From the NCBI GenBank assembly GCA_964604825.1, contig CAZSAL010000040.1, forward strand, positions 1-24,064: DNA of 24,064 nt, in the 5' to 3' direction. The number at the start of each line of letters is the position of its first letter. Within the stretch, counting starts at the first letter, position 1. Source of the stretch: CAZSAL01 sp964604825. GTDB taxonomy: Bacteria; Elusimicrobiota; Elusimicrobia; 2-01-FULL-59-12. Below are positions 9,039 to 16,141 of the stretch, one piece after another. Under the pieces are notes generated by a model. That model saw only the letters and a list, made by a program, of their open reading frames with translations, had not been told where the DNA came from and did not search any database. The position numbers were made by a program, and so were the translations under genes.

Positions 9039-10115
9039 TCAACGGCACCGTGTTGCGGCGGTCAACAACCTGATCATCGGCTGGTCTGCGGCGGGAAAGG
9101 CAAAGCGCTTCAGGTCCTGAGGCCGGACCCAACGCCAGTCCGCGACGCCCCGGGCGTGGATGCGTCCGCTCCGGAAACGGCAATCGAATGCGTGCAGGGT
9201 GATGTGGAAGTGACTGTAGGCATGACGCACCGCAGTGATTTTCGGTCCCACCACGATCTGGATTCCCAATTCTTCATGGATTTCCCGGGCTACGCACTCT
9301 TCGAGCGTCTCTCCTTTTTCCAGCTTACCGCCGGGGAATTCCCAGAGCCCGCCCAAAAGCCCTTTCAACGGGCGCTGTGTGATAAGAATCTTTCTCTGAT
9401 GCCGGATGACCGCCGCGCCGATGTCGTAATGGGGACGGGGCTTGGACGGAGATTTGAATGGAATACACGCCTGGGCGTTTGTTGCGAAGGCGGCGCAGTT
9501 CCGCCGTACGGGGCATTCACCGCAGAGAGGACGGTGCGGCAGACAGACCAGCGCGCCGAGTTCCATCAGCGCCTGATTGAAATCTCCGGCTCGCCCTTCA
9601 GGCAAAAGCGCCGCAGCCAGTTTCCAGAGGCGTTTTTGCGTGCCGCTCCTGCGCAGGTCGGAACGGATTGCGGCACAGCGCGCCAGCACGCGCTGAACGT
9701 TTCCGTCCACCAGGGGATAGTCCTGGTTAAAGGCGATACTGAGCAGGGCACCTGCCGTGTAGGGGCCGATTCCGGGAAGGCTGCGGAGCGCGTGCTCCTC
9801 CGCAGGCAGGCGGCCTCCGTGACGCCGGACCACTTCCTGCGCCAGAGCGTGCAGGTTCCGGGCGCGGGAATAATATCCAAGCCCTTCCCAAAGTTTCAGC
9901 ACCCGATTCAGCGGAGTGCGCGCAAGCGCGCGAAAGGAGGGGAACGCCCGCAGAAAACGTCCATAGTAAGGAAGGACCGTCCGCACCTGTGTCTGCTGCA
10001 GCATGATTTCCGATACAAGAATCCTGTAGGGATCGCGCGTCCGGCGCCAGGGCAGATCGCGGCGATGCACGCCGTACCAGCGCAGTAGTGATTTAGAAAA
10101 AGATCGAGATTCCAA
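9039..10115 (-). CDS. mutY: Adenine DNA glycosylase MutY with C-terminal Nudix (MutT-like) domain
   Basis: MutY removes adenine mispaired with 8-oxoguanine in base-excision repair. Residues 1-210 form the HhH-GPD fold: catalytic Glu36 in SEIMLQQTQV, the hairpin LPGIGPYTAG with Tyr119 where lyase-type homologues have Lys, catalytic Asp137 in LVDGNVQRVL, and four [4Fe-4S] cysteines at 191, 198, 201 and 207 (spacing 6-2-5). Residues about 228-345 are a Nudix domain with LWEFPGGKLEKGE and a complete box matching GX5EX7REUXEEXGU. Most MutY C-terminal domains have lost these catalytic residues. The start is a TTG at 10115 preceded by an AGGGAA-like site; no ATG is available nearby. The C terminus ends close to the IS remnant, so a few terminal residues may be altered. 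The length of 358 residues is normal for the family. Confidence 0.95.
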   Translation of the reverse strand: MESRSFSKSLLRWYGVHRRDLPWRRTRDPYRILVSEIMLQQTQVRTVLPYYGRFLRAFPSFRALARTPLNRVLKLWEGLGYYSRARNLHALAQEVVRRHGGRLPAEEHALRSLPGIGPYTAGALLSIAFNQDYPLVDGNVQRVLARCAAIRSDLRRSGTQKRLWKLAAALLPEGRAGDFNQALMELGALVCLPHRPLCGECPVRRNCAAFATNAQACIPFKSPSKPRPHYDIGAAVIRHQRKILITQRPLKGLLGGLWEFPGGKLEKGETLEECVAREIHEELGIQIVVGPKITAVRHAYSHFHITLHAFDCRFRSGRIHARGVADWRWVRPQDLKRFAFPAADQPMIRLLTAATRCR

Positions 10116-10207
10116 AAACGAGGTTCCCTTCTAATATTCGAATCGCATCATTTTACAGTTATAATTTGCAATAGTGAATTTCACGATCTCGAGGCGAAAG
10201 GTCTCCC

Positions 10208-12049
10208 ATGAAAAAGCAAAGCGCCAACCGCTCATACGTTAACCCTGGCATCGAAAACCTCCGCGAGAAAGGCAGCAGGATTATCGGCGAGGGAACCAAC
10301 ATGCTGCCCGCAGCTTCGCTGATGAAAGCCGCAGGCGTAATCGGGTCCATCGCGGACAGGAAAAAACCTTTCGTCACAGTGGTCAACTCCTATACCACGC
10401 ATATCCCCGGGCACGCGCATCTCGAAGCGCTCGGGCATATCGTCGAGGCGGAGCTGAAAAGCCTGGGCTACAACGTCTGGTACTGCAATATCGGCGGCGC
10501 GGTGGACGACGGCATTGCCATGGGGCATTTCGGCATGAAGTATTCTCTGCCGAGCAGGGAGCTGATCACAGACCAGATCGAAACTGTGATTGGCGCGCAT
10601 CCCTGCGACGGCTGGATCGGCATCGGCAACTGCGACAAGATCGTGCCCGCCATGTACAACGCCATGGTGCGGTTGAATATTCCGGCGGTCTATGTTTCCG
10701 GAGGGCCGATGCTTGCCGGCAGAGGCGGCAGCGACCTGATTACGGTTTTCGAAGGGGTGGGAAAGTTTTCCGTCGGTAAAATGGCCGAGCAGGACCTGTC
10801 CATTCTCGCGGAAGTCGCCTGCCCCTCCTGCGGCTCCTGTTCGGGCATGTTCACGGCAAACTCCATGAACTGCCTGGGAGAAGCGATCGGCCTCGCGCTG
10901 CCCGGCAACGGCACGATACCTGCGCAAAGGCTCGATGCCTCAGGCAGGCCTGAGTCCAATCCCGACCGCGAGGCTTTGATGCGCCGGGCGGCGCAGGCGC
11001 TGAAACGCTGCATCGACGAAAAAATCCTGCCGCTCGATATCGTCACGCAGCAGGCGATTGACAACGCTTTTATCCTGGATATGGCCATGGGCGGATCAAC
11101 GAATACCGTGCTGCATACGCTGGCGCTCGCGCATGAAGCCGGCGTCAGGTATGACCTGAAACGGATCAACGGCCTTTCGCGGCGGACGCCCTGCATCTGC
11201 AAGGTCAGCCCGTCGCGGCCGGACGTGCATGTGGAAGACGTGCACCGCGCCGGCGGCGTGGCCGCGATCCTGAAGGAAGTTTCCCGCGCCCTCACCCTAC
11301 GCAGTCCGCTTCGCGTCCGCTCCACCCTCTCCCGCAAAGCGGGAGAGGGCAAGACCGACGGCGACAGCCGGAGAGACGCGGGTGAGGGCTTCCTCGACCT
11401 CTCCGCTAAAACCATTTACGGAACATTGTCCGGCATGGTGGACAAGGCGCCCGCGCCCGACGGTAACGTCATCCGTACGGTGGAGAAAGCCTTCACGCAA
11501 ACCGGAGGCCTGGCGGTTTTATTTGGAAACCTTGCGCCTAAGGGCGCGGTAGTCAAAACCGCGGGAATCGCTCCGGACATGATGCAGTTCGAAGGCCCGG
11601 CCGTGATTTTCGAGTCGCAGGAAGAGGCGCGCGACGGCGTTCTCCAGGGCAAAGTGCACTCCGGCGACGTGGTCGTCATCCGCTACGAAGGACCGAAGGG
11701 CGGGCCCGGCATGCAGGAAATGCTCAGTCCCACGGCCGCGATCGCGGGAGCGGGACTGCGGTGCGCGCTCATCACGGACGGCAGATTTTCCGGAGGCACG
11801 CGCGGCCTGTGCATCGGCCACGTCTCGCCGGAAGCGGCCGCAGGTGGTCCAATCGCTCTCTTAAAAAACGGCGACCGTATCCGTATTGACGCTGAAAAAG
11901 GCCTGCTTGAGGCTCTTGTTCCCGCCAAAGAACTCGCAAAACGCGGCAAAGCGCTCAAACCCTTCAGACCCAAAGTGCGCAGAGGATGGCTCGCGCGCTA
12001 CAGCCATTTCGTCCAGAGCGCGGACACCGGAGCGGTGTTATCGGATTAA
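10208..12049 (+). CDS. ilvD: Dihydroxy-acid dehydratase IlvD with an in-frame repeat insertion
   Basis: IlvD dehydrates 2,3-dihydroxy-isovalerate and -methylvalerate in valine, isoleucine and leucine synthesis, using an iron-sulfur cluster. Cluster and active-site motifs are present: NCDKIVPAM, CPSCGSCSGMFTANSMNCL, MGGSTNTVLH and ITDGRFSGGTRG. Length is 613 residues, longer than the roughly 560-residue short-type family. Residues about 361-394 are encoded by a palindromic repeat at 11289-11388, between HRAGGVAAILKEVSRA and LDLSAKT, where homologues run straight through. The frame stays open and all catalytic motifs lie outside the insert, so the enzyme may be functional. The start ATG follows AAAGG at a good distance. 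The gene is divergent from mutY, and no other ilv gene is nearby. Confidence 0.96.
   Translation: MKKQSANRSYVNPGIENLREKGSRIIGEGTNMLPAASLMKAAGVIGSIADRKKPFVTVVNSYTTHIPGHAHLEALGHIVEAELKSLGYNVWYCNIGGAVDDGIAMGHFGMKYSLPSRELITDQIETVIGAHPCDGWIGIGNCDKIVPAMYNAMVRLNIPAVYVSGGPMLAGRGGSDLITVFEGVGKFSVGKMAEQDLSILAEVACPSCGSCSGMFTANSMNCLGEAIGLALPGNGTIPAQRLDASGRPESNPDREALMRRAAQALKRCIDEKILPLDIVTQQAIDNAFILDMAMGGSTNTVLHTLALAHEAGVRYDLKRINGLSRRTPCICKVSPSRPDVHVEDVHRAGGVAAILKEVSRALTLRSPLRVRSTLSRKAGEGKTDGDSRRDAGEGFLDLSAKTIYGTLSGMVDKAPAPDGNVIRTVEKAFTQTGGLAVLFGNLAPKGAVVKTAGIAPDMMQFEGPAVIFESQEEARDGVLQGKVHSGDVVVIRYEGPKGGPGMQEMLSPTAAIAGAGLRCALITDGRFSGGTRGLCIGHVSPEAAAGGPIALLKNGDRIRIDAEKGLLEALVPAKELAKRGKALKPFRPKVRRGWLARYSHFVQSADTGAVLSD
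11289..11388. repeat. Palindromic repeat, family B, in frame inside ilvD
   Basis: The element has perfect 9-bp inverted ends (CCCTCACCC at 11289-11297 and its complement at 11380-11388). Inside is a perfect 11-bp hairpin, 11325-11335 with 11339-11349, closed by an AAA loop. A related element with the same ends and the same central hairpin occurs at 16691-16825, and half-copies occur at 12063-12213. It adds about 33-34 codons to ilvD without introducing a stop. Confidence 0.9.
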
Positions 12050-12062
12050 GGTCTCTTTCCAA

Positions 12063-12213
12063 CTCCCTCGCCTGCTGCAAGCGGGAGAGGGCAAGGGTGA
12101 GGGAAAAATCCGCGCGTAAACGAAGCAACTGGATGAGTGTCTAATTCACAGACGGGAGATCAACGTTGTGCCCTCATCCCCCACCTTCTCCCGGCACAAT
12201 GGCCGGGCGAAGG
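12063..12213. repeat. Two half-copies of the family B repeat between ilvD and polX
   Basis: The 180-base gap between ilvD and polX contains a right-half copy at 12063-12103 (GCGGGAGAGGG followed by GGGTGAGGG) and a left-half, degenerate copy at 12171-12213 (CCCTCATCCC, then CTTCTCCCGGC with a matching inverted GGCCGGGCGAAGG). About 67 bases separate them. The halves look like the outer parts of an element split or rearranged around that spacer. They may also end ilvD transcription, although no U-tract follows. The AAGGAG at the right edge lies about 15 bases before the polX start and may act as its ribosome binding site. Confidence 0.7.
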
Positions 12214-12230
12214 AGTAGGATGACAACACC

Positions 12231-13955
12231 ATGGACAAACTCCAGATCGCGGAAATACTTGAGGAAATCGGCAGCCTGCTCGAGATGCAGGGGGAAAACC
12301 CCTTCAAGACGCGCGCCTACCACAACGCTTCGCGGATTATCGGCGGGCTGGACCAGGATCTGGAACAGCTTGTCAAAGATGGAACCTTAAAAGACCTCAA
12401 AGGCATAGGCCCCTCGATCGCGGAAAAAGTTTCCACCCTGGTCGCCACGGGCAAGCTTCCTTATTATGAAGAGCTGCAGAAATCGCTCCCATCGGGGCTG
12501 ATGGAAATGATCCGCGTGCAGGGCGTAGGCCCGAAGCGCGCGAAAATCCTTTACGACAAGCTCAAAATCAAAAACCTCAGGGAACTTGAAGATGCCTGCC
12601 GCAAGAATCTGGTTGCAGGCCTTGAAGGCTTCGGAGAAAAGTCACAGGCCAACATCCTGCAGGGCATCGGTTTTTATTCGGAGCATGCGGAATACCACCA
12701 TTACAACGAAGCCGCGGCGCTTTCCGGGTTGATCCTCGAACACATGCGCAAGGCGCCGGGCGTCGAGGAGATCTGCGTATGCGGGTCGCTGCGCCGCCAC
12801 AAAGAAGTCGTCCGCGACATAGACGTGCTGGTCTCTTCCAGAAAACCGCAGCCCATAATGGACCGCTTCCTCAGCTTCCCGTTCACCGGCAAGATCCTTG
12901 GCCAGGGGGAGACTAAATCAAGCATTCTCGTGCGCCAGGGCATGCAGATAGACCTGCGCGTGGTGAAGCCGGATGAATTCCCGTTCGCGCAGCACTACTT
13001 TACCGGATCAAAAGAGCACAACATTGTCATGCGCCACCGCGCGCAGCAGCGCGGCTGGAAGCTCAGCGAGTACGGCCTGTTCAAGGGACCACGACGGATT
13101 CCCTGCGCGGACGAAGCGGCGATATTCGATAAGCTTGGGCTTCAGTACATCCCGCCGGAACTGCGCGAAGACCGCGGCGAGTTCGAGGCCGCGGGAAAGA
13201 AACGCCTGCCAAAACTTATAGAAGAAAACGACCTGCGCGGCGCCTTCCATGTGCATACGACGTGGTCCGACGGTAAAGCGTCGCTCGAGGACATGGTTGC
13301 GGAAGCGGAGCGGCTCGGCTGGGAATACGTCGGCATTTCCGACCACTCGAAAACTCCGACTTATGCGAACGGCCTTTCCATGGAACGCGTCAGGGCGCAG
13401 GAAGAAGCGATCGAGAAGCTGCGCAAGAAGCACAAGATCCGCATCTTCCGGGGAACGGAATGCGATATTCTGAAAGACGGTTCGCTCGATTACCCGGAAG
13501 AAATCCTGAAGCGCTTCGATTTCGTCGTAGGTTCGATCCACTCATCCTTCAAGATGACGGAAGACGAAATGACGCGGCGGATCATCCGGGCGCTGGAAAC
13601 GGGTTATGTCACGATGCTGGGGCATCCCACAGGCAGGCTCCTGCTGCAGCGCGAAGGGTATCCCGTGAACATCCCGAAAATCATCGACGCTGCGGCGCGC
13701 ACCGGCTCCGCCATCGAGCTGAACTGCCATCCCTACCGTTTTGATCTGGACTGGCGGATGATGCCTCTGGCCAAAGAGAAAGGCGTGCGCATTTCCATCA
13801 ATCCCGACGCGCACGATATCGCGGGGCTTTCTTTTCTGCCGTTTGGGATCGGCATCGCGCGCAAAGGCTGGCTCACAAAAAAAGACGTGCTGAACGCGAT
13901 GCCTCTGACTGAAGTCGAAGCCTGGCTCAAATCCCGAGACAGAAGCGGGGTTTGA
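12231..13955 (+). CDS. polX: DNA polymerase X family protein with C-terminal PHP domain (PolX)
   Basis: Bacterial PolX fills gaps in base-excision repair, and its PHP domain acts as a metal-dependent exonuclease or phosphatase. Residues 1-80 are the 8-kDa-like helix-hairpin-helix part (FKTRAYHNASRI, LKGIGPSIAEKV), followed by a second hairpin (VQGVGPKRAKILY). The nucleotidyltransferase motif CGSLRRHKEVVRDIDVLV carries Asp196 and Asp198. The PHP domain starts at HVHTTWSDG (His340, His342) and continues with ISDHS, GTECDIL, VGSIHSSF, LGHPTGR, ELNCHPYR and INPDAH. At 574 residues the length is normal. The C terminus (SGV and the stop) is encoded by a family A repeat, so the natural tail may have been replaced. 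The start ATG has only a distant Shine-Dalgarno. Confidence 0.96.
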   Translation: MDKLQIAEILEEIGSLLEMQGENPFKTRAYHNASRIIGGLDQDLEQLVKDGTLKDLKGIGPSIAEKVSTLVATGKLPYYEELQKSLPSGLMEMIRVQGVGPKRAKILYDKLKIKNLRELEDACRKNLVAGLEGFGEKSQANILQGIGFYSEHAEYHHYNEAAALSGLILEHMRKAPGVEEICVCGSLRRHKEVVRDIDVLVSSRKPQPIMDRFLSFPFTGKILGQGETKSSILVRQGMQIDLRVVKPDEFPFAQHYFTGSKEHNIVMRHRAQQRGWKLSEYGLFKGPRRIPCADEAAIFDKLGLQYIPPELREDRGEFEAAGKKRLPKLIEENDLRGAFHVHTTWSDGKASLEDMVAEAERLGWEYVGISDHSKTPTYANGLSMERVRAQEEAIEKLRKKHKIRIFRGTECDILKDGSLDYPEEILKRFDFVVGSIHSSFKMTEDEMTRRIIRALETGYVTMLGHPTGRLLLQREGYPVNIPKIIDAAARTGSAIELNCHPYRFDLDWRMMPLAKEKGVRISINPDAHDIAGLSFLPFGIGIARKGWLTKKDVLNAMPLTEVEAWLKSRDRSGV

Positions 13956-14035
13956 CCCAAAGAACCAATATAACGCACCGCCAGGGTTTGACCCAAATCT
14001 CAAAGGTAGTGAGTCTTTGGGTCAAACCCCGCTTC
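13942..14035. repeat. Palindromic repeat, family A, copy 1: shared 3' end of polX and the MFS gene
   Basis: Perfect 22-bp inverted ends lie at 13942-13963 and 14014-14035. Between them is a second, direct copy of the GGGTTTGACCC motif. The 84-nt core (13947-14030) matches copy 2 at 77 of 84 positions and copy 3 at 62 of 84 by hand count, without indels. The polX stop (TGA) lies in the left arm and the stop of the convergent MFS gene lies in the right arm, so both proteins end in SGV. Confidence 0.92.
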
Positions 14036-15257
14036 CTCTTCCTCCAGCCGTTTTCCTTAAAAGTAACGCCGCGGCGAGGGCAAGTACCGCACCCGTGCCG
14101 AAGGCTGCGGGGGCTCCCCAGTAATGCCAGATCGCGCCGAAAATAATGCTCGCCGGGAGAGCGGCGAACCCGATCACGCTGTTGTAATAACCGAACGCGG
14201 CGCCGCGGTATTCCGGCGGGGCGAAATCGCTCACCAGCGCCTTCTCCACCGGCTCGGTCAGTCCGAAATAAATTCCGTACGAGAGAAAAATCGCGATCAT
14301 CCATGCGCGCGAACCTGCCAGGGCGAAAGCGCCGTACACCGCGGCGTAGAAAATCCATCCGGCAATGATCAGCTTCTGTCGCGGAACTCTGTCCGAAAAG
14401 CCGCCGGCCCAGTAAGTGGAAAGCATCTTGATCACATGATGCGCAGCCCACAGGAGCGCTATCCCGAACGCCGGCACGCCGAAGCGGTTCAGCCGCAAAA
14501 GAAAAAAGGTGTCGCTTGAATTGCCCAGAGTAAAAACCAGCACGGCCAGAAGGAAGAGATGAAAACGTTTACCGAGAACATTCCAGCTGGCAAAAGGGGT
14601 TTGACCCAAAGAACTGCCACCTTTGAGATTTGGGTCAAACCCTAGCGGTGCGTTATATTGATTCTTTGGGTCAAACCCCTTTTCCTTGAGAACCACAGTC
14701 ACCAGGAAAAACACGATAAAGGCCGGAACAAAGGCACAGAAAAAAACCAGCCTGAGGGGAAGCCCCGCCCAGTAAAGCAATGCCGCGGCCATGAGCGGCC
14801 CGAGCACCGCTCCCGTGTGATCCATGGCGCGGTGAAAGCCATAGGCGTAACCACGGTATTCGGGAGCCGTGACGTCCGCGATCAGAGCGTCTCTGGGCGA
14901 GGTTCTCAGCCCTTTACCCACGCGGTCGACGAATCGCATAGCCAGAACAAACGGCCAGGAACCGGCGAGACTGATGAGCGGCCGCGCCATGCCCGCCATG
15001 CAGTATCCCCAGACAACGAAGGGCTTACGCCTGCGCACGCGGTCTGTCCAAAAACCGGAAACCATCTTGAGTACCGCCGCCGTGGATTCCGCAACGCCCT
15101 CAATTATTCCGAGCTGCATCGCCCCAGCGGACAACACCGTTGTCAGAAAAACCGGAAGGAGGGGATAAATCATTTCGCTGGAAGCGTCCGTCATCATGCT
15201 GATCAGGCCCAGCGTGACCACTTCGGGAGCAAGCTTGCGTTTAGCAGAAGTACCCAT
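14022..15257 (-). CDS. MFS transporter with an in-frame repeat insertion in the central loop
   Basis: This is a 12-helix major facilitator protein of about 411 residues. The MFS motif A region is visible (SGFWTDRVRRRKPFVV), as is the helix 4-5 segment RFVDRVGKGLRTSPRDALI. Substrate is unknown; the type is often annotated as drug or sugar efflux. A 28-codon family A repeat encodes residues about 193-221, in the cytoplasmic loop between helices 6 and 7, after VVLKEK and before WNVLGKRFHLFLL. That is a tolerant site. The C terminus is encoded by another copy of the same repeat. The start is uncertain: I prefer ATG at 15257, but an in-frame TTG at 15263 would add two residues; no good ribosome binding site is visible. 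It converges on polX. Confidence 0.88.
   Translation of the reverse strand: MGTSAKRKLAPEVVTLGLISMMTDASSEMIYPLLPVFLTTVLSAGAMQLGIIEGVAESTAAVLKMVSGFWTDRVRRRKPFVVWGYCMAGMARPLISLAGSWPFVLAMRFVDRVGKGLRTSPRDALIADVTAPEYRGYAYGFHRAMDHTGAVLGPLMAAALLYWAGLPLRLVFFCAFVPAFIVFFLVTVVLKEKGFDPKNQYNAPLGFDPNLKGGSSLGQTPFASWNVLGKRFHLFLLAVLVFTLGNSSDTFFLLRLNRFGVPAFGIALLWAAHHVIKMLSTYWAGGFSDRVPRQKLIIAGWIFYAAVYGAFALAGSRAWMIAIFLSYGIYFGLTEPVEKALVSDFAPPEYRGAAFGYYNSVIGFAALPASIIFGAIWHYWGAPAAFGTGAVLALAAALLLRKTAGGRGSGV
14592..14683. repeat. Palindromic repeat, family A, copy 2: in frame inside the MFS gene
   Basis: Inverted ends of 22 bp lie at 14592-14613 and 14662-14683. The 84-nt core is 14596-14679, exactly 28 codons. Read on the minus strand it encodes GFDPKNQYNAPLGFDPNL followed by KGGSSLGQTP. 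The core differs from copy 1 at seven positions, so these two are recent relatives. Confidence 0.93.
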
Positions 15258-15276
15258 GGGCAAATTTTAGCAATTA

Positions 15277-15404
15277 CGTCATTGCGAGACCCCATTCCTA
15301 TATTTGATAAGGGATGGGACCGTGGCAATCTTATTCATTTGATGAAGTAGATTCCCACGTCAGGCTTTCCTTTGATTACCAAGGAAGCCTTCCTCGGAAT
15401 GACA
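15277..15404. repeat. Palindromic repeat, family D, between the MFS gene and nth
   Basis: The divergent gap of about 160 bases is almost filled by an imperfect inverted element. The outer arms GTCATTGCGAG (15278-15288) and CTCGGAATGAC (15393-15403) match at 10 of 11 positions. The inner arms CGTGGCAATC (15321-15330) and GATTCCCACG (15350-15359) match at 9 of 10. This pattern is a widespread intergenic palindrome type in many bacterial genomes. It leaves little room for promoters of the two divergent genes; an AT-rich stretch at 15404-15421 may serve nth. Confidence 0.8.
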
Positions 15405-15421
15405 GTTAGTATAATTTCTAT

Positions 15422-16141
15422 ATGGTTTCCAAGACTGAGTTTGTCGCCAAGAAGCTTCTGCCCCGCCTGCGGAAGCAGTGGCCGAAAACCCTCTGCGAGG
15501 TCAGACACTCCAACCCGCTGGAGCTTCTGGTGGGCGTAATTCTCTCGGCGCAATCGACGGACAAACGCGTCAACGAGCTGACTCAATCCTTTCTCTTTAA
15601 AAAATACCGCAAACCTGAAGACTATCTGAAGGTTCCGCCCGAAGAGCTGGAAAAGGATTTCCGGCCTGCGGGATTTTTCCGGGCCAAGGCGGCCAATGTC
15701 CGCGGCGCATGCAAAACGCTGATAGAAAAATTCGGGGGGAAAGTCCCTAAAACCATGGATGAACTGCGCGAGCTCCCGGGCGTGGGACGGAAAACCGCCA
15801 ACGTCGTTCTCGGCGCGGCTTACGGCATACCTTCAGGCATAGTCGTAGACACGCACATGATCCGCCTTGCCACCGAGCGGCTGCAACTGACGCGGCAGAA
15901 AGATCCGGTAAAAATTGAGGAAGATCTGACGAAGCTTGTGCCGCAAAAAGACTGGATCTACTTTTCACAGGCGATGGTCCTGCACGGGCGCTACATCTGC
16001 GTGGCGCGCGCTCCCCGCTGCTGGGAGTGTAAATTGATCGACGTCTGTCCCTATGCGGACAAGATCCTCGCTCCCGCCAAAGCGGAAAAAGAATCCGCAC
16101 CCCGCCGGACCATCACGGGAATACCGATACTGCCCCGTTGA
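15422..16141 (+). CDS. nth: Endonuclease III
   Basis: This is a bifunctional glycosylase/AP lyase that removes oxidised pyrimidines. The hairpin LPGVGRKTANVV carries the catalytic Lys124, and VVDTHMIRLA carries Asp143. The [4Fe-4S] cysteines are at 193, 200, 203 and 209 (spacing 6-2-5). The length of 239 residues is slightly above the usual 211-220, because of a short basic C-terminal tail. The start ATG has no obvious Shine-Dalgarno and follows the AT-rich TATAATTTCTAT, which could place the transcription start very close to it. The stop overlaps the next start (TTGA), so nth and the MidA-like gene are probably co-translated. Confidence 0.96.
   Translation: MVSKTEFVAKKLLPRLRKQWPKTLCEVRHSNPLELLVGVILSAQSTDKRVNELTQSFLFKKYRKPEDYLKVPPEELEKDFRPAGFFRAKAANVRGACKTLIEKFGGKVPKTMDELRELPGVGRKTANVVLGAAYGIPSGIVVDTHMIRLATERLQLTRQKDPVKIEEDLTKLVPQKDWIYFSQAMVLHGRYICVARAPRCWECKLIDVCPYADKILAPAKAEKESAPRRTITGIPILPR

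Noticed and set aside
9156..10088. A 310-codon open frame on the plus strand opposite mutY
   Set aside because: It has no recognisable domain, lies entirely within the clear mutY coding region, and is explained by the GC-rich codon use of mutY.
14658..15350. A 230-codon open frame on the plus strand opposite the MFS gene
   Set aside because: It is low-complexity and polar, overlaps a certain MFS gene, and has no family resemblance; it is a shadow frame.
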